A stretch of 64,000 nt of DNA. It comes from Mycolicibacterium frederiksbergense. GTDB taxonomy: Bacteria; Actinomycetota; Actinomycetes; Mycobacteriales; Mycobacteriaceae. The stretch lies in assembly GCF_029893345.1 (NCBI RefSeq), contig NZ_JARXVE010000002.1, positions 186,001-250,000 on the forward strand, written 5' to 3'. Within the stretch, counting starts at the first letter, position 1; each line of letters begins with the position of its first letter. Below the pieces are notes generated by a model, which was not told the DNA's origin, searched no databases, and saw only the letters and a list, made by a program, of their open reading frames with translations. Below are positions 18,868 through 28,319 of the stretch, in pieces. The translations under genes and the position numbers were made by a program.

Positions 18868-19842
18868 TCACTTGTGCCCTGGATGGGAGCGGATCGACAA
18901 CTTGCCGCCATCGACGTCTTCGGTTGCGACTAGGAGTGCGGGGGTTCCGTCAATCACCCCTTCGCCGAAGGCGTAGCTGACATTGATCTCTGCTAGCCGG
19001 CGATGATGCAATGGAATCTGTTCATCGACTTGAACTTCCACCTTCACAGTGATCTCGATTGCGTCGATGCGGTCCAGCAACACCTGCTCACCTTCCTGGC
19101 GGCCGAGGTATAGCGAACGTGGCGCTCCATCGAAATCCAGGGTCCACCCCGACCCGGTTGAGAATTCGAGAGATGTCTCCATGTCCTCGGAGACGTGCTC
19201 GAAACCGATCGCCTCTTTGAGCCGCCGTAGGAAATCTGGACCTTCAATGCACGCGAGAATGAGGGTTCCGATATCGAAGTAGGCATCCTTCTGGACGTAC
19301 ACACTCATGTCTTGAGATACGTGTAGGCACAGCACACCCACGCCCTGGCGGTCGACCCACACCCGCGCCTTGTAGGGCGTGATTGCAATATGCTTTGGCC
19401 AAAGTGATCGGACGGCATTGACGATTCGGAACACGGGATCGTTACCGTCAATGACTTCTGGCGAGATTGGGATCATGTTTTCTTTGATCGCTAATTCGCG
19501 GGCCTGGTCTGAAAACCCGGTCTCGGAGACTAGGACAACCTTGTCGGTGGGCAGGTTTTGATGCTTGGCGACCATCTGTTCAACCCATTCGACAGAGACC
19601 GGATCAGGTTTTCGTGGTGACTGTCGTCGAGCATCTGATTGGCCAGTAGCTTCGACGCCGATGAGCAGCTCATGGCCAGCACTTTTTGTGTGTATAACTA
19701 CGTCGACTTCGCGCTTCTTGCCGGTAAGTCGATTGGTAAGCATCTCGGACTCTACGACTGCCGCGCCGTCCGCGAGGTGCTCGTAGATCGTCTTGACCAC
19801 AGTTTGAAAGACGTTGCTCCGCTTCGGCACGAAAACCAGCAT
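18868..19842 (-). CDS. PD-(D/E)XK nuclease-like protein
   Basis: 324 residues. The N-terminal 130 residues resemble Mrr/restriction-type PD-(D/E)XK domains: a helix with an acidic residue (VVKTIYEHLADGAAVVESE), a strand with Asp in KREVDVVI, then a strand with Glu in LLIGVEATGQ, and a following helix with VEWVEQMVAKHQ. The usual E-X-K/R is E-A-T here, so the catalytic Lys may be displaced or lost. The C-terminal half (about 130-324) is mixed beta and unknown. ATG at 19842. Its position with the AbiV-like gene suggests DNA-level defence; function is inferred. Confidence 0.5.
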   Translation of the reverse strand: MLVFVPKRSNVFQTVVKTIYEHLADGAAVVESEMLTNRLTGKKREVDVVIHTKSAGHELLIGVEATGQSDARRQSPRKPDPVSVEWVEQMVAKHQNLPTDKVVLVSETGFSDQARELAIKENMIPISPEVIDGNDPVFRIVNAVRSLWPKHIAITPYKARVWVDRQGVGVLCLHVSQDMSVYVQKDAYFDIGTLILACIEGPDFLRRLKEAIGFEHVSEDMETSLEFSTGSGWTLDFDGAPRSLYLGRQEGEQVLLDRIDAIEITVKVEVQVDEQIPLHHRRLAEINVSYAFGEGVIDGTPALLVATEDVDGGKLSIRSHPGHK

Positions 19843-19937
19843 AGGGACCGTGGCGGATCATTTGAGCAGTTCAAAGTCTGCAGGAGCTTTGCGTAGGTGG
19901 CCTATCGCCAAGTCGCGCCCGCTCGACTGCAGTGATG

Positions 19938-20450
19938 TCAACCCAGCAGCTTCCACACATTGCGCTCGATCAGATTGATTTCTTCGGCCAGTCTTCCCGG
20001 CAAGACGCCCATCCGCTGGTCAAGCGCCAATCGATTGAGTTCCTGGATATCGCGTCGCTTCTGATCGCTGAGTTCGAGTTTGAGCGTGCCCCACCAAGAC
20101 TTAGTCGATAGGTCAATCAAATCTGGGGACGGTACGTACGTGTCGAACGCTGGGGGAGCGGCGATGTTTCCCTGCTCATGAAGCGGCCGCATTCTTTTGA
20201 AGGGCTTCCCGTGTCGTAATTCGTCGTCACGGAGATCCGCTACTCCTTCCTTCCACTCCTCGATGCGTTCGATGCGACGTTGTCGCGCAAGGCGGCGTTC
20301 CTCGAACCGCCAGGTTGCCCACGGTGCGAACAGCGTTCCAACGATGCCTGTCGCCAGTCCTGCTCCGCCGCCGATCAGCGCGACTGCGATTTCAGATGCC
20401 ACGCTCACAAAGATCGCACATCCGTGAGACAGGCCTGGTAGGTGAGCCAT
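19938..20450 (-). CDS. Small membrane-anchored hypothetical protein
   Basis: About 170 residues from the ATG at 20450; a GTG at 20408 would give 156 residues starting VSVASEIAVAL and is equally plausible. One membrane segment, IAVALIGGGAGLATGIVGTL, is followed by a basic coiled-coil-like stretch (WRFEERRLARQRRIERIEE) and a soluble region. The segment resembles membrane anchors of small actinobacterial hypothetical proteins of unknown role. Right-hand gene of the accessory segment, ending about 80 bp before tRNA-His. Confidence 0.6.
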   Translation of the reverse strand: MAHLPGLSHGCAIFVSVASEIAVALIGGGAGLATGIVGTLFAPWATWRFEERRLARQRRIERIEEWKEGVADLRDDELRHGKPFKRMRPLHEQGNIAAPPAFDTYVPSPDLIDLSTKSWWGTLKLELSDQKRRDIQELNRLALDQRMGVLPGRLAEEINLIERNVWKLLG

Positions 20451-20528
20451 AAACAAGGTTGCGATAAGGGTGCAACCATCCCGCCGAAAGCAGAAGGTGG
20501 GAGGGCCAAAAGGCCCTCCCACCTGCAG

Positions 20529-20602
20529 GGTGGCTGACGGGACTCGAACCCGCGACAGCCAGGATCACAACCTGGTGCTCTACCAACTGAACTACAGCCA
20601 CC
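20529..20602 (-). tRNA. tRNA-His (GUG anticodon)
   Basis: The reverse complement folds as a cloverleaf: acceptor GUGGCUG with CAGCCAC, the extra G(-1) opposite C73 that identifies tRNA-His, anticodon stem-loop CCAGG-UUGUGAU-CCUGG giving GUG, and T arm GCGGGUUCGAGUCCCG. CCA is not encoded. It borders the accessory segment, a common insertion point, although I found no second copy of its 3' end. Adjacent to orn, as in M. tuberculosis. Confidence 0.97.
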
Positions 20603-20641
20603 ATCGCCGCTCAGCCTTTCGGCGTATGCGGCTCGTAGATA

Positions 20642-21289
20642 CTAACCGCTCGGACGCTCGATAGCCGAATCGGTATCGGTCGCGTCGTCCTTCGGCGGGC
20701 CGAGCTCGGCCGCGATTTCGGCAATTTCGCTGGTAGACGGCCCGGGCTGGGGGACGAACGCGGTCGAGCGGTAGTACTTGAGTTCGCGGATCGACTCGTG
20801 AATGTCGGCCAGGGCGCGGTGCGCGAGCCCCTTTTCGGGCTGGCCGTAGTAGATCCGCGGGTACCAGCGCCGGCACAGCTCCTTGATCGAGCTGACGTCG
20901 ATCATCCGGTAGTGCAGGTAGTCGTCGAGCTTGGCCATGTCGCGGGCGATGAAGCCGCGGTCGGTGGCGATCGAGTTGCCGGCCAGCGGCGCGGTCTTGG
21001 CCTGCTTGACGTGGCCGCGGATGTAGTCGAGCACCATCTCCTCGGCGGTGGCCACGTCGACGGTCGAGAACCGGACTTCCTCGATCAGCCCGGAGCGGGT
21101 GTGCATCTGTTTGACCACGTCGACCATGTTCGACAGGGCCTCGTCGTCGGTGTGAATCACCACGTCCAGGCCCTCACCGAGGATGTTCAGGTCCGCGTCG
21201 GTGACCAGAACCGCAATCTCGATCAGGCGATCGGACTTGAGATCAAGGCCGGTCATTTCGCAGTCAATCCACACCAGTTCGTCTCGCAC
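20642..21289 (-). CDS. orn: Oligoribonuclease Orn
   Basis: 3'-5' exonuclease that degrades 2-5 nt RNAs and pGpG, the linear product of c-di-GMP breakdown. 215 residues from the GTG at 21289 ([16 protein letters not shown]), the same length as Rv2511; an upstream ATG at 21310 would add 7 residues. DEDDh motifs: Asp/Glu in DCEMTG, the [11 protein letters not shown] region, [14 protein letters not shown], and [16 protein letters not shown]-terminal acidic tail is typical of mycobacterial Orn. Confidence 0.95.
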   Translation of the reverse strand: MRDELVWIDCEMTGLDLKSDRLIEIAVLVTDADLNILGEGLDVVIHTDDEALSNMVDVVKQMHTRSGLIEEVRFSTVDVATAEEMVLDYIRGHVKQAKTAPLAGNSIATDRGFIARDMAKLDDYLHYRMIDVSSIKELCRRWYPRIYYGQPEKGLAHRALADIHESIRELKYYRSTAFVPQPGPSTSEIAEIAAELGPPKDDATDTDSAIERPSG

Positions 21290-21406
21290 GAAGATCCACA
21301 GTATTCCCATTGCCGACAACCACGTGCCCACACCCACCGCACGGGCCACCTGGCAAGTAATGTCAGAAGCTAATTGGCTCGTTCACGCAATCGGGAGGAC
21401 CGCGGC

Positions 21407-22984
21407 ATGACCACCGAATCGACAGCAACTCCCGCGCAGCAGATCGCCGCCGGATACGCCGTCGAAGGCCAGGCATTGGAGCTGGGAACGGTCGTCGTGG
21501 ACGGCGTCGTCGACCCGACCGCCCAGGTGCGCATTCCGCTCGCCACGGTCAACCGGCACGGCCTGATCGCCGGCGCGACCGGTACCGGTAAGACGAAAAC
21601 GTTGCAGGTGATCGCCGAGCAGCTTTCTGCGGCCGGGGTCCCGGTGTTGATGGCCGACGTCAAGGGCGACCTGTCGGGATTGTCGAAGCCGGGTGAGGCG
21701 AACGACAAGACCGCACAGCGGGCCAAGGACACCGGCGACGATTGGACCCCGACGGCGTTCCCGGTGGAGTTCCTGTCACTGGGCACCGAGGGCGTCGGCG
21801 TACCGGTGCGGGCCACCATCACCAACTTCGGTCCGATCCTGCTGGCGAAGGTGTTGGGCCTCAACGCAACTCAGGAGTCAACCCTCGGGCTGATCTTCCA
21901 TTGGGCAGACCAGAAGGGGCTGCCGCTGCTGGACATCAAGGATCTGCGGTCGGTGATCCAGTACCTCACCAGCGATGAGGGCAAGCCCGAACTCAAGGCA
22001 CTGGGCGCGGTGTCGCCGACGACGGCGGGGGTGATCCTGCGCGCGCTGGTGAACCTGGAGGCCGAGGGCGCCGACACCTTCTTCGGTGAGCCGGAGCTGG
22101 ATCCCAAGGACCTGTTGCGCACCGACGCACAGGGCCGCGGCATCATCAGCCTGCTGGAGCTGGGGGCGCAGGCCGCCCGCCCGGTGATGTTCTCCACCTT
22201 CCTGATGTGGGTGCTGGCCGACCTGTTCACGACGCTGCCCGAGATCGGTGACGTCGACAAGCCCAAGCTGGTGTTCTTCTTCGACGAGGCGCACCTGCTT
22301 TTCACCGACGCGTCCAAGGCCTTCCTGGACCAGGTGGAGCAAACAGTCAAGCTGATCCGGTCCAAGGGTGTCGGCGTGTTCTTCTGCACCCAGCTGCCCA
22401 CCGACATTCCCAACAACGTGCTGTCCCAGCTGGGCGCACGCATCCAGCACGCGCTGCGGGCGTTCACCCCCGACGACCAGAAGGCGCTGACCAAGACGGT
22501 GCGCACCTACCCCAAGACCGACGTCTACGACCTGGAAAAGGCGCTGACCTCCCTGGGCATCGGCGAGGCGGTTGTCACGGTGCTCTCGGAGCAGGGCGCG
22601 CCGACGCCGGTGGCGTGGACCCGGATGCGGGCGCCCCGGTCGCTGATGGACACCATCGGCCCCGAGGCGATCTCCGCCGCCGCGAAGGCCAGCCCGTTGC
22701 AGGCCACCTACGGCCAGACCGTGGATCGCGATTCGGCCTACGAGCGGTTGGCCGCCAAGCTGGCCCCGCCGCCGGCGCCCGAGGCCGACGCGCCGGGCGG
22801 GTTCGGCGGTGTCGAGGCATCGGGCGATATCGAGGCGATGCCCGCACCCGCACAGCGGCCCGAGCCGGGCTTCCTGGACAAGATGATGGAGAGCCCGGCC
22901 TTCAAGAGCGCCATGCGCTCGGCGGGCACCGTCATCGGCCGGGAGATCACCCGCAGCATCTTCGGGACCGGCCGCCGCCGTTAG
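21407..22984 (+). CDS. HerA-like ATPase, DUF853 family
   Basis: 525-residue P-loop ATPase of the HerA/FtsK superfamily (DUF853). Walker A GATGTGKTK is at about residues 57-65, Walker B FFFDEAHLLF near 287-296, and an arginine-rich C-terminus. It occupies the Rv2510c position beside orn. Role unknown; homologues are suspected of DNA translocation or repair. The ATG at 21407 has GGGAGGA at 21392-21398 as ribosome site; an upstream TTG is not needed. The 3' end converges on cmrA. Confidence 0.85.
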   Translation: MTTESTATPAQQIAAGYAVEGQALELGTVVVDGVVDPTAQVRIPLATVNRHGLIAGATGTGKTKTLQVIAEQLSAAGVPVLMADVKGDLSGLSKPGEANDKTAQRAKDTGDDWTPTAFPVEFLSLGTEGVGVPVRATITNFGPILLAKVLGLNATQESTLGLIFHWADQKGLPLLDIKDLRSVIQYLTSDEGKPELKALGAVSPTTAGVILRALVNLEAEGADTFFGEPELDPKDLLRTDAQGRGIISLLELGAQAARPVMFSTFLMWVLADLFTTLPEIGDVDKPKLVFFFDEAHLLFTDASKAFLDQVEQTVKLIRSKGVGVFFCTQLPTDIPNNVLSQLGARIQHALRAFTPDDQKALTKTVRTYPKTDVYDLEKALTSLGIGEAVVTVLSEQGAPTPVAWTRMRAPRSLMDTIGPEAISAAAKASPLQATYGQTVDRDSAYERLAAKLAPPPAPEADAPGGFGGVEASGDIEAMPAPAQRPEPGFLDKMMESPAFKSAMRSAGTVIGREITRSIFGTGRRR

Positions 22985-22994
22985 TTCTGACTCA

Positions 22995-23057
22995 CGCCGA
23001 AACGGCATTCCAGCAGAGGGTTACTCGTACTTTCGCTGCTGGAATGCCATTTCGGCG
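22995..23057. terminator. Large palindrome between convergent genes
   Basis: 22-nt arms 22995-23016 and 23036-23057 are complementary except for one pair and enclose a 19-nt loop. The element lies exactly in the 83-bp gap between two converging genes, where it can stop transcription in both directions. No T tract, as is usual in mycobacteria. Its arm sequence (GGCATTCC/GGAATGCC with CGCCGAAA) resembles the core of the palindrome at 7785-7852. Confidence 0.75.
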
Positions 23058-23067
23058 ACAGAGAGAA

Positions 23068-23874
23068 TTAGCCGCCGCCAAGCTTCTTGTAGATCGCGCC
23101 GACGATGGGCGTCACGATGGCGCGCGGCGCGTAGCCGCTGGCCATCGACATGGCCTTGGACGTCACCCCGGGAACCACCCGCATCTTGTTGTTCTCCAGG
23201 CCATCCAGCGACAGCTTGGCGGTGTGTTCGGTTGAGATCCACAGGAAGTCCGGGATCAGCCGCTCCACCAGCGACTGCTCGGACACGTCGGGCAGGTCGG
23301 TCCGCACCGGTCCCGGCGCCAGCACCGTGACGTGCACTCCCGCGCCCTTGAGCTCGCCACGCAGCGACTCGCTGAACGTATTGGCGAACGCCTTGGATGC
23401 GGCGTAGGTGGCGTTGTTCGGAATCGGTGAATTGCCGGCCGCCGACCCGGAGATCAGGATGCCGCCGGACCCGCGCTTGACCATGCCCGGCAGCACCGCC
23501 AGGACCAGGTCGTGCACGCCCAGCACGTTCAGCTGCACCTGGGCCTTCTCGCCGGCGGGATCGAGATCGATGACCGGGCCGAAGGTCGCGGTGCCGGCGT
23601 TGGCGCACAGAATCGAGATCTCGCGCTGCGCCAGTTCGTCGCACAGGGTGGTGCGCGCGGCCGGGTCGGTGAGGTCGACGGCACGAACCTCGACCGTCAC
23701 GCCGTAACGGTCGGTGAGCCGCTGTGCCAGCGCGGTCAGCACCTCCTCGCGACGGGCGGTGATGATCAGGTGGTGGCCACGGGCCGCGAGTTCGGTTGCC
23801 AACGCCTCGCCGATGTTCTGCGAGGCGCCGGTGACCACGGCGCGAGCGTCCGGGTGGGGAGCGGGTACTGGCAT
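23068..23874 (-). CDS. cmrA: Mycolate reductase, SDR family
   Basis: Reduces the beta-keto group of newly condensed 3-oxo-mycolates to the mature mycolic motif. 268 residues from the ATG at 23874 (MPVPAPHPDARAVVTGASQN), matching Rv2509 and corynebacterial CmrA in length and ends. NADP-binding VTGASQNIGEA; catalytic Ser in ISGSAAGNS and Tyr/Lys in YAASK. Another ATG at 23883 is in frame. Functionally linked to FAS-I at the left of the window: both serve mycolic acid synthesis. Confidence 0.88.
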   Translation of the reverse strand: MPVPAPHPDARAVVTGASQNIGEALATELAARGHHLIITARREEVLTALAQRLTDRYGVTVEVRAVDLTDPAARTTLCDELAQREISILCANAGTATFGPVIDLDPAGEKAQVQLNVLGVHDLVLAVLPGMVKRGSGGILISGSAAGNSPIPNNATYAASKAFANTFSESLRGELKGAGVHVTVLAPGPVRTDLPDVSEQSLVERLIPDFLWISTEHTAKLSLDGLENNKMRVVPGVTSKAMSMASGYAPRAIVTPIVGAIYKKLGGG

Positions 23875-23917
23875 GCGGCTCATCCTAGGAGGATCCGGGG
23901 GCCATAAAGTGTCGGGC

Positions 23918-25225
23918 ATGACCAACCCTGGCCGGGCGCGCGTGCTCGGGTGGGCGCTGTGGGATTGTGGCTCCGCCGGTCTGATCGCGGTCGTCGTCAC
24001 GTTCGTCTTCTCGGTGTACCTCACCGGCAGCGTCGGTGCTGACCTACCCGGCGACACCAGCCCGGCCAGCTGGCTGGGCCGGGCGATGACGGTCGCCGGG
24101 CTGGTGGTGGCGTTCTTGGCGCCGGTCACCGGAATCTGGGTCGACGCGCCGCACCGGCGCCGCCGCGTGTTGGCCGTGCTTACCGCCGGGGTGGTGGTGC
24201 TGACCGCCTCGATGAGCCTGATCCGCGACGACCATCGGTACCTGTTGCCCGGGCTGATCCTGCTGGCCGGCGCCGCGGCCTGCAATGAGCTGGCCAGCGT
24301 CCCCTACAACGCCATGCTGCGGCAGCTGTCGACGCCGGAGAACTCCGGCCGGGTATCGGGGCTGGGCCTGGCCATGGGCTACTCGGGCAGCGTTGTCCTG
24401 CTACTGATCTCCTACGTCGGGTTCATCGCCGGGGACGGGGATACCCGCGGCCTGTTGGGGCTGCCGGTCGAAGACGGTCAGAACGTGCGGGCGGTGATGC
24501 TGCTGGCCGCGGCCTGGTTCGCGTTGTTCGCGCTACCGGTGTTCGTCGCAGTGCCTCGGGCGCGCCCGACGGTTCCGGTCCAGCGGGTCGGGTTCCTCGG
24601 CGCCTACCGCAAGCTGTGGTCGGAAGTTCGCAGCGAGTGGCAGCGCGACCACAATGTCGTTTACTTCCTGCTGGCCAGTGCGATCTTCCGGGACGGACTG
24701 GCCGGCGTGTTCACCTTCGGCGCGGTGCTCGGCGTGAATGTGTACGGGATCTCCGAGGCAAATGTGCTGTTGTTCGGCGTCAGCGCCTGTGTGATCGCCG
24801 CGCTGGGGGCGGTCGCCGGCGGTCAGCTCGATGACCGGGTCGGGTCCAAGCCCGTCATCGTCGGTTCGCTGACCGCGATGGTCCTCGTGGGCACGACATT
24901 GCTCACGTTGTCCGGGCCGGTCGCGTTCTGGGCGTGCGGGCTGTTGTTGTGCCTGTTCATCGGTCCGACGCAGTCCTCGGCGCGCACCCTGATGCTGCGC
25001 ATGTCGGCCGACGGCAAAGAGGGTGTGGCCTTTGGTCTTTACACCACCGTGGGGCGGGCGGTGTCATTCGTCGCGCCGTGGCTGTTCTTTACGTTCATCG
25101 ACATCTTCGGCAGCGACCGCGCCGGTATGGGCGGTCTGTGCCTGGTGCTGGCCGCAGGCCTGGCCGGGATGCTGGTGGTGCGGACTCCGTCGCGGCTGAC
25201 CGAACGGCCCGCGGCCGCGCCGTGA
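23918..25225 (+). CDS. MFS transporter (UMF1-like)
   Basis: 435-residue integral membrane protein with about 12 segments, Leu/Ala/Val-rich. GWALWDCGSAGLIAVVVTFVF at the N-terminus and GLGLAMGYSGSVVLL in segment 5 are typical of the UMF1/Atg22-like MFS group. The ATG at 23918 is chosen because upstream sequence overlaps the cmrA promoter. Orthologous position to Rv2508c. Substrate unknown. The stop codon forms one arm of a small palindrome (25223-25237) shared with the stop of the next, convergent gene. Confidence 0.82.
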   Translation: MTNPGRARVLGWALWDCGSAGLIAVVVTFVFSVYLTGSVGADLPGDTSPASWLGRAMTVAGLVVAFLAPVTGIWVDAPHRRRRVLAVLTAGVVVLTASMSLIRDDHRYLLPGLILLAGAAACNELASVPYNAMLRQLSTPENSGRVSGLGLAMGYSGSVVLLLISYVGFIAGDGDTRGLLGLPVEDGQNVRAVMLLAAAWFALFALPVFVAVPRARPTVPVQRVGFLGAYRKLWSEVRSEWQRDHNVVYFLLASAIFRDGLAGVFTFGAVLGVNVYGISEANVLLFGVSACVIAALGAVAGGQLDDRVGSKPVIVGSLTAMVLVGTTLLTLSGPVAFWACGLLLCLFIGPTQSSARTLMLRMSADGKEGVAFGLYTTVGRAVSFVAPWLFFTFIDIFGSDRAGMGGLCLVLAAGLAGMLVVRTPSRLTERPAAAP

Positions 25226-25234
25226 GCCGGCGGC

Positions 25235-25990
25235 TCAGGATGTGCCGACGCAGATCGTGATGCCCGACCCGGTGCGGTGTTGGGTCTGCACGCCATTGAC
25301 GGTCACTGTGCAGGCCACCTCGGGTCCGAAATTCACCACGCTCACGCTGGCGGTCCCGGCCGCAGGTGCGGCCAGCTCGACCTGCTTGCTCCACGGCAGT
25401 ACGACATTGAACTCGGTCTGGAGCAGGTTGCCGGTGTCCAGGTAGGTGATGTTCATGGCCCGGCCTTCACCGGCGACTTCGTAGGTGACGGTCTCGGTCG
25501 GCCCAGTTGTCGTGGGTGGGGTGGTGTTCGGTGCCGGAATCGGAATCGGGAACGGGGCCCGCGACCTCGTGGTGGGGGTGGTCGGAGACGTGCTGAAGCC
25601 CGGTTCGGGGGTGATGGGTTGTGGTGCGACGACAGTCTGCTGACTTGAGCCGTTGGTGATCACCAGCGCGATGACCAGGCCGAGGGCGACCAGGATCGCC
25701 AGGCCCGCCAGGATCCACAGCCACATCCGGGGTTCGCGGTTGCCGGGCTCCGGTGCGGGGGGTTGGCCCGGCGGCGGGGAACCTGCGCCGTATTGCCCGG
25801 TTGCGTAGGGGTCGTAACCGTAGGGAGGGTAGGACGGGAGCGCTCGGGTGGCATTCGGATCGGGTACAGCCGGGTACGTGCCGCCGTACGGCGGTTGGTT
25901 CGCGTACGCCGGATCTGGATAGTCCACGGGATAGCCGCTACCGAGGGATTGCGTCGGTTCGGACCCATCGCGGCGTGGTGAATCGGTCAT
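25235..25990 (-). CDS. Proline-rich membrane protein with MmpS-like C-terminal domain
   Basis: 251 residues, Rv2507-like. N-terminal Pro/Tyr/Gly-rich cytoplasmic region (1-85), one membrane segment (WLWILAGLAILVALGLVIAL), a Pro/Thr-rich linker, then an extracytoplasmic domain with TYEVAGEGRAMNITYLDTGN and two Cys near the end, like MmpS proteins that partner MmpL lipid exporters. No mmpL is adjacent. The ATG at 25990 follows GAGGTG; a GTG at 25996 is possible. Confidence 0.8.
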   Translation of the reverse strand: MTDSPRRDGSEPTQSLGSGYPVDYPDPAYANQPPYGGTYPAVPDPNATRALPSYPPYGYDPYATGQYGAGSPPPGQPPAPEPGNREPRMWLWILAGLAILVALGLVIALVITNGSSQQTVVAPQPITPEPGFSTSPTTPTTRSRAPFPIPIPAPNTTPPTTTGPTETVTYEVAGEGRAMNITYLDTGNLLQTEFNVVLPWSKQVELAAPAAGTASVSVVNFGPEVACTVTVNGVQTQHRTGSGITICVGTS

Positions 25991-26101
25991 GCCCACCTCA
26001 TGGCTGCGAGGGTACCTGTGCGGGTGCGCAGCGCGCTGCAGCCGAGGTCCTGAGTCCGAGCAGCCGGGCAGACGGCCGGCGTAGGGCGCGGGTGAGCCCA
26101 G

Positions 26102-26695
26102 TTAGGTGGCCCGCAGCGCCGCCAGCGTCATCCGGCGCAGCACCTCCCGTGACCGTGCTTTGGGGGCGGCGGGTCGCACGCTGTACGGGGTGGAGTTCAG
26201 CAGCCCGAACGCCGCGTGGGCCATCATCCGGGCGTCGTCTTCGGCCAGGTCCGGGTCGAGGCGGGTCAGCACCGACACCCAGATCTCCACGTACTGGCGC
26301 TGGGACCGTCGCACCTGTCGTTTGGCGGCGTCGGGCAGATGGGCCAGGTCGCGGTCCTGGATGCGGATCAGGTCGGATTCGCCGAAGACGAAGTCCAGGT
26401 GGAAATCCACCAGTTCGTCGAGGGCGGTGGTCGGATTCTCGGTGGCCGCGATGACTTCTTGGGCTCCGGCGAGCAGGCGGGTGCTGATCCCGACCAGCAG
26501 TTCGACCAGTAGGGCTTCCTTGTTGGGGAAGTGCCGGTAGATGGCCGGTCCGCTGATCCCGACCGCGGCACCGATGTCCTCCAGTCGGACCGCGAGGTAT
26601 CCGCGTTCGGCCACCAGTCGTTCGGCGGCAGCGATCAATTGGCTGCGGCGATCGGATTTGGCCTGGCTGCGTCGGGTGCCGGCGCTGGTCGTCAT
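26102..26695 (-). CDS. bkaR: TetR-family regulator of branched-chain keto-acid catabolism
   Basis: 197 residues. N-terminal helix-turn-helix (RLEDIGAAVGISGPAIYRHFPNKEALLVELL) of TetR type and a C-terminal ligand-binding domain. It occupies the place of Rv2506 (BkaR), a repressor reported to control branched-chain amino-acid catabolic genes, and diverges from accD1. The ATG at 26695 has a GGAGGTG ribosome site. Two palindromes in the 70-bp intergenic gap are the likely operators. Ligand is probably an acyl-CoA or keto acid (inference). Confidence 0.85.
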   Translation of the reverse strand: MTTSAGTRRSQAKSDRRSQLIAAAERLVAERGYLAVRLEDIGAAVGISGPAIYRHFPNKEALLVELLVGISTRLLAGAQEVIAATENPTTALDELVDFHLDFVFGESDLIRIQDRDLAHLPDAAKRQVRRSQRQYVEIWVSVLTRLDPDLAEDDARMMAHAAFGLLNSTPYSVRPAAPKARSREVLRRMTLAALRAT

Positions 26696-26729
26696 GGCAC
26701 CTCCGGGGGTAGACAACTCGGGTAATCGT

Positions 26730-28318
<1,589 letters not shown>

Positions 28319-28319
<1 letters not shown>

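Noticed and set aside
20529..20602. tRNA-His as an attachment site of an integrated element
   Set aside because: I could not find a repeated copy of the tRNA 3' end at the far border, and no integrase is visible.
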